A DNA stretch of 17,069 nucleotides from Byssochlamys sp. IMV 00236 (GCA_001931875.2 MSJH02000075.1:1-17069), one strand, 5' to 3'. Shown: positions 1 through 8,610, counted from the first letter of the stretch. Notes: generated by a model from the sequence alone, not told the origin. Made by a program: numbers and translations.

Positions 1-231
1 TAAACAAGCACTGGCACAGCTGATTACCTCTCAGATAAGGACCCGTATTCAGTCTGGTCTTGTTTTCAAGATATCAGCATCTGTAAGTGACAAGCAGATA
101 AATAGCGAGTACCATTGTTCATATGGACGCATGTAGATCACTCAAACAATGAAGACCCATGTATCTGTCCAACTCGAGACAACCCAAGGTATAGCTCAGA
201 TTCAACAACGTCACATCGAGACAGCAGCAGT
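1..231 (+). repeat. Direct repeat, copy 1 (of 2150-2390)
   Basis: The stretch matches 2150-2390 in the same orientation at an offset of 2149 bp. Identity is essentially complete for the first 207 bases and then falls abruptly, with a 9-nt deletion relative to copy 2. The unit starts before the window, so its true length is unknown. Confidence 0.95.
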
Positions 232-238
232 AACTTAA
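1..238 (+). pseudogene. Truncated copy of the secreted orphan-protein gene
   Basis: This is a partial paralogue of the gene at 2088-2839; base 1 corresponds to base 2150. The signal peptide lies off the window. The end of exon 1 (1-82), the whole first intron (83-136, GTAAGT donor, TAG acceptor) and most of exon 2 (137-235) are present. Bases 1-207 differ from the intact copy at a single position (C156 versus T2305), intron included. After that come several substitutions and a 9-nt in-frame deletion near 219, then a TAA stop at 236-238. The second intron and third exon, which encode more than half of the intact protein, are not recognisable downstream. The reading frame stays open up to the stop, so it could be a very short secreted variant or a paralogue with a different 3' exon. 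A truncated pseudogene is the simpler reading. Which of these holds is inference. Confidence 0.7.
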
Positions 239-2009
239 CAAAGAAAGCAAGAAGAAGAGACCATAATACCTGTTGGATATCATAAGTGTAAGGCAAAGAG
301 AAACAATGGTACAGAGTAGCGGAAGCAGAAACTGCTGCTGCCTTTGATATATTCAACTCATTGCTTGTTATTCTGTATTTCTCTGTTTACAGCTACTAGA
401 CGTACTCGTAATACAGCTGCATGGTGGATATATCTATATGTAATAACCCTTTCACGCTTTTGCTCACAGTACAGAAAACAATCGTAGAACACACAAATAC
501 AGCTAAGAGTGCGCGACCATTAAGCATAGTTACTAGCCAAAATGATAAAATATCAGCATTATGATTTAATTATTTTCTCAAGTCGTTTTTATTACAGATT
601 TATGTGTTGACTAATGATATAAACAGCTGATAGATTGTAGCTCTGCTTTAAGAGTATATACCATGGCACGCAAAAGACTGTTAGTAAAGGGGCAAATCCT
701 AATGGCTAAAAGTAAGATACGTTTGTCCACCGCGAATGCCTCAGTGAGTCTAAAGCCCATTATTGATAAATAAAATGAGGATTAAGCAAATATTTAGCAT
801 TTCGGTTTTGTGGATGGATAATTTCCTTTGCTCTCTTCAGCAAAAGGCAAGTTTTTTTCAATACATGATAAGCCAATTGAGTTATGGACGGGGGCCTATT
901 CGAATTGATGAACCTTGGTTTCGTGAGAAGCTTACTAGTGTCTTTGGTAAAACAAACTTTACACTGCGCACTATCAAATTAAAAGTTGCCTTGATTTTAT
1001 CATCAAACGGTCGTCGCTCAACTTTAACAACTTGTACTGTTTCTATAGTAGTAATTCATACCGATAGCTGACTAACTGGCGTCTACCATGATTCTGACGA
1101 ATGGTCTGTAGCGAAAAAAAGGGTAATGAAGAAAGAAAAACAAAGAGTATAGTTCAACCTCCTTCTTATAGTATTGACACGAGATTATTTTTTTCCTTCA
1201 GTTTTGGCTTTACATGTGATTTAAGGTTCGATGTGTCTGTACTTACAATACAAAGGACTTTAGTAAGAAATTACTACGTATAGTGGTAATCTACCTCTAT
1301 TTGAGGATGAAAATGGTGATATATACTATTAGATTCATAGCTTGTAAGTTAACTTTTAGAACTAACAGGCTCAGATAAAACAAGGGGATAAGGTTGAGAA
1401 AGGTGATGTGTAGATCAACTTATGACACTGACAAGAAAAGAAGAGCAAGAGGATTACGTTATCTCGGATATGCTTTTCGGTTTTGTTATTATGACTATTG
1501 CGTCTGTGCGTTACTATGCAATATAAAGTTTCATATAACAACTAGTATTTTGAGTTATTCCAAATAGAAACGTATCCCAAGATAACCAGGGGGACACGGC
1601 AACTTGTAAAAGAAAAGTAGATATGCACTTATTGTTGCGTGAATCGTCTGGTTAATTGTTCATAGGTCGTCATTCGTTATTATTGCATGTGGTATTACAA
1701 AAAAATATAAGGGTGGATGAAAATCAGAAACAAGGAGTAAGTGTAAAATAAATGTGAAAAGGATCAAAAAGAAAAGAAATTATCTAATAAAGATATACAT
1801 GATTAAGCTTACATAATGAACAAACTCTCTAAAGAGAAACCAAAAAAAAAAGAAAAGGCAAAAATTTATCTTGAAAGTAGCTTTGGTAAGATGGATAGAA
1901 GAAGAAAAGCTATAAGGGGGGTCATATTAAGGAGAGCAGATCAGAAGAGGAATAAACCTTCCTGTTAAGCTAATACATAGAGTGGCAAAGATTAAGCTCC
2001 TTAAATGTT
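239..2009. other. Gene-poor spacer, no recognisable gene
   Basis: No known domain could be read on either strand. The longest open frame with an ATG runs from 775 to 1071 (+) and has no family resemblance that I can see, no signal peptide and no obvious splice partners. A 37-codon basic ORF begins at 663. From about 1570 to 1960 the plus strand is strongly purine-rich, with repeated GAAAA and AAGAAA runs, which suits decayed or regulatory DNA better than coding sequence. The spacer could contain an old mobile element too degraded to identify. Confidence 0.5.
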
Positions 2010-2016
2010 ATACACA

Positions 2017-2033
2017 TATAAATCCATATAAAT
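2017..2033 (+). promoter_or_regulatory. Tandem TATA boxes for the secreted-protein gene
   Basis: Two TATAAAT motifs lie at 2017-2023 and 2027-2033, about 55 to 70 bp upstream of the ATG at 2088, and a G-rich stretch follows at 2051-2058. The position and doubling fit a core promoter. The assignment rests on motif and spacing only. Confidence 0.45.
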
Positions 2034-2087
2034 ATGCACTCATCTGTAAGGGGGGGAGAGAGAACAGAAAGGATAAGGATCGAGCTC

Positions 2088-2839
2088 ATGAAGATACTCA
2101 TTCTCTTATCTCTATTCATCACACTTGTCACTGCTCTCAGAATCAACAATAAACAAGCACTGGCACAGCTGATTACCTCTCAGATAAGGACCCGTATTCA
2201 GTCTGGTCTTGTTTTCAAGATATCAGCATCTGTAAGTGACAAGCAGATAAATAGCGAGTACCATTGTTCATATGGACGCATGTAGATCACTCAAACAATG
2301 AAGATCCATGTATCTGTCCAACTCGAGACAACCCAAGGTATAGCTCAGATTCAACAGCATCATATCGATGCTTTCCAGACAGCAGCAATAAGTGGACTTG
2401 AAGGTAAATAAACAAGAAAAGTTGCATCAAAACTCTGACGCATTTCGTTCTTACAGTACGCTTATCGAATGCATTAGAAACAGCATTGAACAAGATTATT
2501 TCTTTATCAAAGGTGATGCAGCTGATGCCTTTTATGCCAAAAAACAGGCGTCAGCTGAGGCATGTTATGACTCAAGCAGAGACATTAGCTCGTTCTCAGA
2601 TTCATGAAGTACTGCCCGACATAGAGAAAACACTACATTTATACATAGATACTCATATCGAGACACACATTCGACATATGGCTCTCAATATCCCGGGCCT
2701 AATGAAGCTACAGGTTAATGTGGACATAAACCTGTCTGGATCTGTCAAGACGATCATCAAGTCAGTGTGTCAGTCGTACGTTGACATTAGTGTGAACTCA
2801 GCTGTAGAATCTTATTTAAGCCATTTTTATTATAAATAA
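2088..2839 (+). CDS. Small secreted orphan protein, 214 aa, three exons
   Basis: The exons are 2088-2231, 2286-2403 and 2457-2839, totalling 645 nt. The introns are 54 nt (GTAAGT donor) and 53 nt (GTAAAT donor, TTACAG acceptor). The in-frame ATG at 2088 was preferred to one at 2034 because it begins directly with a signal peptide: M-K, a hydrophobic core from I3 to V14, and a likely cut after V14-T15-A16. The mature part is about 198 residues, rich in Ile, Gln, His and Ser, with one cysteine (in KSVCQSYV), so no disulfide scaffold. There is no transmembrane segment and no family that I recognise. The second half looks helical, and the C-terminal stretch has alternating hydrophobic residues that suggest beta strands. 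A damaged duplicate lies at 1-238. A role outside the cell is inferred from the signal peptide alone. An effector or a cell-surface protein is possible, but nothing in the sequence decides this. Confidence 0.75.
2150..2390 (+). repeat. Direct repeat, copy 2 (of 1-231)
   Basis: This is the partner of the repeat at the left edge of the window. It covers the end of exon 1, all of intron 1 and most of exon 2 of the secreted-protein gene. It carries nine extra bases (about 2369-2377) compared with copy 1. Confidence 0.95.
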
Positions 2840-2840
2840 A
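2826..2840. terminator. Overlapping opposed poly(A) signals of convergent genes
   Basis: AATAAA on the plus strand occupies 2835-2840 and overlaps the TAA stop (2837-2839) of the secreted-protein gene. AATAAA on the minus strand is the complement of 2826-2831, just past the TGA (2845-2843) of the WD40 gene and inside the last exon of the plus-strand gene. Whether these hexamers are the signals actually used is inference. Confidence 0.45.
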
Positions 2841-2842
2841 CA

Positions 2843-4203
2843 TCAGATATGGACCGTTTGCACCATTCTTCCAAATCCAATTGCTATCCAGTTTGGTATT
2901 GCTGTATTCCACCTGATGCAGTGGATCTCTTCGGGCGCCGTATAGTTTAGATGTGGTTTATTGATCACAAAGGTTTCACTGTGCCGCTGATTATAGTATT
3001 CAACTGTATCCCATATCTGTATTTGATGATCGTCTCCTAAAGTAAAGTATGATGTATATACATCAATAAAGACTGTAGATATTATTGTTACCTCCAGAGA
3101 CGATCCTGTCTGGGCTATTGGGTGCCCAATTAAAGCAATTAACGATGCTCTTGTGCATTAGTTCGATGACAGGAGCAGTTGGGTATCGGATATCTAGTAT
3201 TTTAATTGAATCTGAATCCATCGAAAAGGTGGCTAATAGATTTGGATTACAGTGATTGAACTCGATACGCAGTAGAGGCTGTGAACCGTTACTGATGGCT
3301 GATGCAAACTTTTGATTATGAATCGGTGGTGACTCATATACGATTGTCGAGTTTTCCAAGGCCCTAATCGTATATATTATATCTAATTGTAAACCATAAT
3401 CATCCGATATTTACCTTAGATCAAATAGTCTTATTGTACCATCAGCACCCACACTAGCAAACATATCAGGGCTCTGATGCATGAATGCTACGTCATAGAC
3501 ATCTCTATCATGAGCTATAAGTTGAGTTGTTGCTTGGCCTGTTTCGATATTCCAAACGGTACAAGTCGTATCAATACTTGATGTAACAACAAGTGATGTG
3601 TCTACTTTATTCCAATCGAATGAAGTGATCGGTGCACAAAAGTCGTTTTGTTTCACCTAAAATAGGTAAATGTTTGTTCCTTTCTAAACGCTTGTAACTC
3701 ACATGTGCCAGTTCTCTCCTTCTTACGATCGAGTGCCCACGGCCTGTATCGATGAGTTCGTAGACCCTCAATTGATCTGATGAGGTAACAATAAGATCAC
3801 TCTCTCTTCTTTCCTATTTATCATATTAGAAGTGTATATCATAAATAACAAACAAAAGCTGACTTTGACAGGTGTCCATAGTACTTTGGTAATTGGATAA
3901 TAGCAGCTCGTTTCAGCCAGCACAACAAAATCAGGCTGATTTCTTGTTGCATACTGTTTTGTTTGTCCTGCGCGAGTAATGATTTGAAGCTAAAAAGTCT
4001 GTAAGTTATATTTACTTTTTTTTTTTTCTTATAAATTGCATGCGAACCTTATTTTCTGTATCCTCGAGAAAACTACCTATAGCTAGTCTGTGCCCATTAA
4101 ACTCTTTATTGCTCCAATCCATAGCATAAATTGGCCAAGGCGCTTCATAGCGAAATACTTGTTTCTCTTCTATACTTGATTTCGACTTTTCTAATCTCGA
4201 CAT
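2843..4203 (-). CDS. DCAF7: WD40 protein of the DCAF7/WDR68/HAN11 (TTG1) family
   Basis: The six exons on the minus strand are 4203-4048, 3989-3870, 3813-3703, 3656-3415, 3363-3092 and 3036-2843, giving 364 aa; human DCAF7 has about 342. Diagnostic segments are RYEAPWPIYAMDWS with LAIGSFLED (residues 18-48), FCAPITSFDW and SSIDTTCTVW in exon 4, QLIAHDRDVYDVAF, MFASVGADGTIRLFDLR, then ENSTIVYE, LLATFSMDSD, and GDDHQIQIWD near the C-terminus. These follow the family in order along the whole length, forming a WD40 propeller. Known relatives are scaffolds that bind DYRK-type kinases and, in plants, MYB/bHLH regulators; the partner here is unknown. The donors of introns 1 and 2 are weak (GTTCGC, and GTCAAA or GTCAGC), so the exon 2 end is uncertain by two codons. 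PEX7 was considered, but the N-terminal and SIDTTCTVW signatures are those of DCAF7. Confidence 0.92.
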
Positions 4204-4470
4204 GACATAAAAAAAAAAGAGAGAGAGAGATTACAAAGTAAAGTAAAGTAAAAAAATAAAAGGAAAAAGTAAAGAAAAAAGGACGTATTTCTCTTTCTTT
4301 TGTGCCTTCAGCAACAAGTCAGACAGTTTCTGTGTATCCATGCAGTTATTGAATTCTTGAGACGTCAAAATAAAATAAATTTTATTCTTTGAATATCGGG
4401 TATACTTTTATAGAAATATGTCAGGGCCATAAGCAAATAGACATAAAAACTAGCAAAGAAGTAATGATAG
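4204..4470 (-). promoter_or_regulatory. Upstream region of the DCAF7-like gene
   Basis: On the coding (minus) strand the leader is pyrimidine-rich. It includes a (TC)n run at 4219-4230 and three ACTTT units at about 4236-4250. A CRE-like TGACGTC lies at 4367-4361, about 160 bp upstream of the ATG. These are typical fungal promoter ingredients, but function is not shown by the sequence. Confidence 0.35.
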
Positions 4471-4473
4471 TAC

Positions 4474-4484
4474 TTTATTTGCCC
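4474..4484 (+). repeat. Candidate left terminal inverted repeat
   Basis: TTTATTTGCCC is an exact inverted match to 6605-6615. The resemblance continues a few bases inward around CGCT. It is short, so chance is not excluded. Confidence 0.4.
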
Positions 4485-5289
4485 GCGCTGCTGGCTTGTT
4501 ATGATTTATGATTAAATATCTAAAAGAAATTACAATGTTTTGACTCTATATCCGAAACTTCGAACCCTATTTCATGTAGATACATTACACAAATCATTCC
4601 CTAGAGTTTATAAAGTGTTCATAATGGACTATCATAATCTGAAAGTGGCGCATAATTCAGGGACATACTTCTTCTTGTAGAGTAATTTTATAGTATAACA
4701 ACGAAACAGAAATGAAATAATCATTACCTCTACTTTGTTAAAGCGTAATTCACCGAGTTGATAATACGTTTCTGGATAAAGTTTTATTTTGTTTACAACA
4801 AGATGCTTAGCGAAGAAGTAGCTGTCATTTAATTGTTTATTACACAAGATGATACCTAAGCCTATTTTTATTTTAGTCAGAATTGTACTTGGTTTGCTTA
4901 AAGGCGCTTTAGAGCATAAGGAGTATGATTGTAGGAGGAAAGAAAACTATGCTAATCAGGTTACTTTGCATGCACTTAGGCTTACAAGATCTTCAGTATT
5001 CGCTTCAGTTGATAAGTTGAGTGTAAATATATCATTCCAAAAACGCCACTTTTGAATAAGATATTTATCTTGCATGCCATAAGAAGCTTGCATAATTCGA
5101 TACTTTTGAACTGAATGCCCTGGTACTTGCCAATTTAGGTAATGTCGATCTATGATAAATGTTCTTTAGTTTTCTTCTTGCAATAAGGTTAGAAATATAT
5201 ATATCGCTTTTGTAAATGCCAAAAAACCTCAGTTAGACATCTACAAAAAGATTACAGGCATAAGGACTGGTTACAAGACTCAATCAACT

Positions 5290-6402
5290 CATGTTTGTGG
5301 ACTACCTAAACTCCAATGAGACAGTTTGCTAAAATGCTTGTCAAACAAGACCAACACTACATGCACTAGAAAATAGACTAAATAGTGTAAATACAAATTT
5401 ATCACAAGTGGTCTTTGTTGATAGAGTTGACAACATAAAGTTAGAACAAATAAAGCAATAGCAGCATTTCTTTTTTATCTCTTTTTCTTCCTGAAAAGAA
5501 ATAGGCTTTATAAATTCGTATTCTACAACCAAGAGCATGAAAAATACTTTTGTTCCTGAGCAAGACTAGAGTGGCATCACATATTGAAAAACGTTGTTGA
5601 CGATAGCAAATGAAATTGGGTAGAGGTAACGCCCTTAGAATTAGCCTAGCTTGTGGTGCATGTAGTGGTCAGTCAAACAATGTTAGTACGAAATTCAGAC
5701 AAACTATGTAATAAAAGACGTAGGCTAAACTACCAGTCATAGAAGAGACATGGAAACAGTGAGTTCTCGCTCCTATACAAAACGTACTGGGAAACTAGCA
5801 ACATTCCTCAACATTCCTCAACACTAGATTAGAACATATAAATATCACAATTGAAAATAGCATACTTCTTGTAGACGCGCTTCAGATGTGTCCTGCTTGG
5901 CCAGTGACAAACTTTAAATCTGTTATCTGAAGCGCTAAAACTACAGCTATATTGGAAACAATCTTTTGGCAAGGCATTATCAACATCAAGGTCAGAGTAC
6001 TTTATGAAGAGAGTTGAGAAAGGAAAAGTCAAAGACAAAGATGATAACAGAAGCTGCTCTTGATCATTATTTAATCTCATTTCTGCTACCCTAAATGCGT
6101 TGAACCATCATGAGCAACTTACAGGACATTATATAATCATGAATGATGCTTCTACACATAATTCAGATCAAATTGCAAAGCTAAACTGCAAGTCATGGAT
6201 ATGGATACATATATCCTCTACCATAATTTCCAGAACTTAATCCAATTAAGCAGTTTTGGTCTGTAGCCAAACTTTGGATGAGAGAGGAAATAAAACTATT
6301 GAAAGGGAGAAGCTCGTAACAATAAGAATAGTCTATACTTGCAACAATATTTGAAGAATCTATAAGGATTCTGTTGTTGCTCAAATTCAAAGTTGCCTCT
6401 GT
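5290..6402 (+). pseudogene. Decayed Tc1/mariner-like DDE transposase
   Basis: Read in shifting plus-strand frames, the order of family motifs is kept. There is a weak helix-turn-helix-linker-like stretch around 5330-5450 (LVKQDQ). A first-aspartate block follows at about 5865-5895 (LLVDAL), then AKTTAIL and GIINIKVRV at about 5930-5996. The second-aspartate block is at about 6133-6175 (YIIMNDASTHNSDQIAKL). After a frameshift near 6195 comes PELNPIKQFWSVAK at about 6233-6274, and finally a tail with RIVYTCNNI and AQIQSCL ending near 6402. Several in-frame stops, frameshifts and a 10-bp tandem duplication (ACATTCCTCA twice, 5801-5820) break it. The third catalytic Glu of NPIEQFW is Lys here, and the second block reads MNDAS rather than the usual MDNAP. 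It cannot make an active enzyme. The N-terminal limit is uncertain. Confidence 0.8.
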
Positions 6403-6406
6403 AAAA

Positions 6407-6562
6407 GATTGCACAGTTATGCAATCAGATATCATGAAACTATGCAATCTTTTGTTTTGTATATGTGCAGAGCAAGTTCATCTAGCGTGCAATCTAAAAG
6501 CTTCATTCCCTGCAATCTGGATTTTCTATGCGTATGCAAAGGTTTTCTGTACTTGTGCAATC
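6407..6562 (+). repeat. TGCAATC motif array, 23/45-bp alternating spacing
   Basis: TGCAATC starts at 6420, 6443, 6488, 6511 and 6556, so the steps are 23, 45, 23 and 45 bp (period 68 bp). The reverse complement GATTGCA is at 6407-6413 and forms a 7-bp hairpin with the first copy across a 6-nt loop. Bases after each copy are partly conserved, so this may be a diverged 68-bp tandem repeat. It lies between the transposase end and the candidate right terminus, and also within about 300 bp upstream of the next gene. Confidence 0.75.
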
Positions 6563-6604
6563 TATTTCCCGAAATAGCGTATGGTTGCCTTTTTGTGGAG
6601 CGAA

Positions 6605-6615
6605 GGGCAAATAAA
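6605..6615 (-). repeat. Candidate right terminal inverted repeat
   Basis: GGGCAAATAAA on the plus strand is the exact complement of the 11-mer at 4474-4484, in the position expected for the right end of the transposon relic. Confidence 0.4.
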
Positions 6616-6719
6616 CCATATTGATTTTACATTCCTAAATAGAAAAAAAAAAAAATTTTTTTTAACAAACTCTCTTTGTCTATTTTCATAAATAGAGAAC
6701 AGTTCACACGACAAAGCCA

Positions 6720-7099
6720 ATGATGTCACTTTTCTGTTTTCGTTCGTTATCAACCAAAGCTGCCGCCAGACTATCTCCAGGTGAAAGAGACATTCTTTTA
6801 ACGCCTTTGATTTCCTCTGGATGGAAATTGGTTGACAATAGGGATGCTATTATTAAAGAATATACCTTTAATGACTTTAATGAAGCATTTGGATTCATGA
6901 CACGTGTAGCCTTGAAAGCTGACAAAATGGATCATCACCCAGAATGGTTTAATGTAAGAGAGCATGTGACCTAAGCATTACTTTTGGGCTCACATATCAG
7001 TAGGTTTATAATCGTGTCCAAGTCACTTTGAGTACACATGACTGTCAAGGTTTATCCAAGCGAGACATCGAACTCGCCAAGTTTTGTGACAAAATCTGA
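6720..7099 (+). CDS. PCBD1: Pterin-4a-carbinolamine dehydratase
   Basis: The exons are 6720-6953 and 7004-7099, giving 109 aa. The 50-nt intron has a GTAAGA donor and a CAGTAG acceptor; using the first AG would put an in-frame TAG, so the second is chosen. The enzyme family dehydrates 4a-hydroxytetrahydropterin during recycling of the cofactor of aromatic amino-acid hydroxylases. The active-site signature is complete: D68-KMD-H72-H73-P74, Y80, H90 and D99, within [17 protein letters not shown] and [13 protein letters not shown]. The core starts at about residue 18 (LSPGERD). The first 17 residues ([17 protein letters not shown]) have Ser, Arg and Lys but no acid, which resembles a mitochondrial presequence; localisation is inference. 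A second ATG follows immediately at 6723. The next gene starts only 80 bp after the stop. Confidence 0.93.
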
Positions 7100-7179
7100 T
7101 AACGGACTTTAAATCAAATGGTTAACATTAATCCCTTTGTGCCTTTTTAATTTCTTTTTTCTTTCCCTTGAAAATAAAA

Positions 7180-8163
7180 ATGAAATGGATCACTAATTGC
7201 CTAGCAAGTCTATATTCATCGTCATGCACAAATGAAGTATCCACGACAACTGTTTTACCATCCATAAATCCAGAACCATTATCACCTATTATACCCATTG
7301 ACTGCAAAGGATGTTCCAAACCTTGTGCACATCCAAATGTTCCTCCTCACCTCAACATAGATCAATCCAAACCATTAAAGAATACAGTACCTCCTTACTC
7401 GATACATATCATTATAATGACAGGGAAATCTAATTGGCCTGCTCACATTGAGGACGAAGGATTGGCTGGCGCTTTTATCGAAGCTATTCGGAAACGAAAG
7501 GAAAATGATAAAATAAGGCCACCTGAGAGTAGATATCATCCTGCATTTTATGCATCTTCTGAAAAAGACGATTGCCACCGAATCATTGTGACCAATGCAT
7601 CACTTCCATCAAAGTACTCATACCAGCATAAAGGCACAGATGTTCTCTTGCTGCCAGATAATGTCATCTTTTCCAACATTACACCTAGAAGAGTGAATGC
7701 CTTGTTGGACTATATATTTGGTAAGCCATGTTCTCAAGCATTCTCAGTATATCCTTGTCCATACTCAAGCCTTGTGTTGGTTTGCGGACATGGGAATAAG
7801 GATCGACGATGTGGTACGATAGGGCCAATGCTTCAAAAATCATTACAGCAGGCAGCTAGCCAGGATGAAGAAGGGAATCATGTGCAGATTGCGCTCTCAA
7901 GTCACTTGGGAGGTACGTGCTTATATAGTTCAAGCCTAGATAATTGCTAATCGTAATAAAAAGGTCATGCATTTGCAGGTAACGTGGTTATTTATACACA
8001 TCATGGACAACGAGCCATTTGGTATGGAAGAGTAACGCCATGCTACTGTAAAGACATTGTAGATAACACCCTAGAGGATAATAAAGTGATTGAGGATCTT
8101 GTTCGAGGTATATTTGAAGTTCGATCTAAACCAAGCAAATGCCACAAAGCGTTGGAGTGGTGA
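7180..8163 (+). CDS. APD1: Apd1-type sucrase/ferredoxin-like [2Fe-2S] protein
   Basis: The exons are 7180-7912 and 7964-8163 with a 51-nt intron (GTACGT donor, TTGCTAATC branch), giving 310 aa; yeast Apd1 has about 316. The first ATG is used, since the frame upstream of it opens only with TTG. The N-terminal part has a cysteine cluster (DCKGCSKPCAH, 41-51). The C-terminal thioredoxin-like ferredoxin part carries C202-x8-C211 in VCGHGNKDRRC and H242-LGG-H246, matching the bis-histidinyl, non-Rieske [2Fe-2S] pattern known for Apd1 and Aim32. The intron splits codon G245 inside the second motif. The last three residues are L-E-W, discussed in the findings. Apd1 relatives act in redox and metal homeostasis; the physiological substrate is not evident. 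The mitochondrial paralogue Aim32 is a less likely identity, because there is no clear presequence. Confidence 0.9.
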
Positions 8164-8570
8164 AATATGGACATGTTCCATATTAAATTATCGTCTCTCT
8201 CTACACTTGACTTGTCACATTTGGAAATTCTTGCTTGACGCCTTTCTCAAGAGGTGATCATTATCACAGGTGGTAATAGAAGACTCAATTCCCCAAAACA
8301 TGAAAAATAAACAAAGTTCTCTCATTTTTTTATCAACATTTCTTCCCATTATTATTTCTTGGTTTAATAGCCAATAATTTATCTGTCTTTACAGAATGTC
8401 CTCAATATGATCTGATAACATGACACTTCTCACCAAATTGTTCGATTTTTGAACGATGTACATATATCTCTCAATCCTTATAATGATGAAGTATATATGA
8501 GCATAGAGATGTTTCAACGAAAGATGTGTTGTCACTACTATGGAAATACACTGAAAAATTCAAAGATAAA

Positions 8571-8610
8571 ACGGTTCACTCATTCACATCGTGGGGCTCA
8601 AATGAACCGT
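8571..8610. repeat. Inverted repeat ACGGTTCA / TGAACCGT
   Basis: Perfect 8-bp arms at 8571-8578 and 8603-8610 are separated by 24 bases. It could be a regulator-binding dyad or a weak hairpin. It could also be chance. Confidence 0.5.

Larger units (their letters stand above)
4471..6620 (+). mobile_element. Degenerate Tc1/mariner-superfamily DNA transposon
   Basis: A broken DDE transposase of the Tc1/mariner (IS630-related) type lies inside a gene-free block between two divergent genes. Candidate terminal inverted repeats share the 11-mer TTTATTTGCCC (4474-4484, and the complement of 6615-6605), followed by a similar CGCT-containing stretch. TA dinucleotides flank both ends (4471-4472 and 6619-6620), but the distance from TA to the 11-mer differs by a few bases. 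The implied length of about 2.15 kb is reasonable for the group. The coding part is securely identified. The exact ends are a hypothesis, and 4490-5290 shows nothing readable. Confidence 0.6.

Noticed and set aside
138..2493. Two similar minus-strand ORFs (138-356 and 2287-2493) sharing a C-terminal segment
   Set aside because: They are antisense to the duplicated exon 2 of the secreted-protein gene. Their similarity is only the DNA repeat read backwards.
2843..4203. PEX7 or generic WD40 peroxisomal receptor
   Set aside because: First considered because of the propeller repeats, but the EAPWPIYAMDWS, LAIGSF and SSIDTTCTVW segments are DCAF7/TTG1 family signatures.
4632..5538. Short ORFs on both strands (4632-4847, 4849-5055, 5341-5538)
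   Set aside because: They show no domain and lie inside or next to the transposon relic; at least the last is antisense to broken transposase sequence.
6193..6624. Overlapping ORFs around the TGCAATC array, with repeated Cys-Asn-Leu
   Set aside because: The repeated residues arise from the DNA motif. The 68-bp period is not a multiple of three and the frames overlap the end of a pseudogene.
6720..8163. A single fused PCD-Apd1 protein
   Set aside because: PCD ends with its normal C-terminus and a TGA at 7097-7099, and Apd1 has its own ATG and complete N-terminal cysteine cluster.
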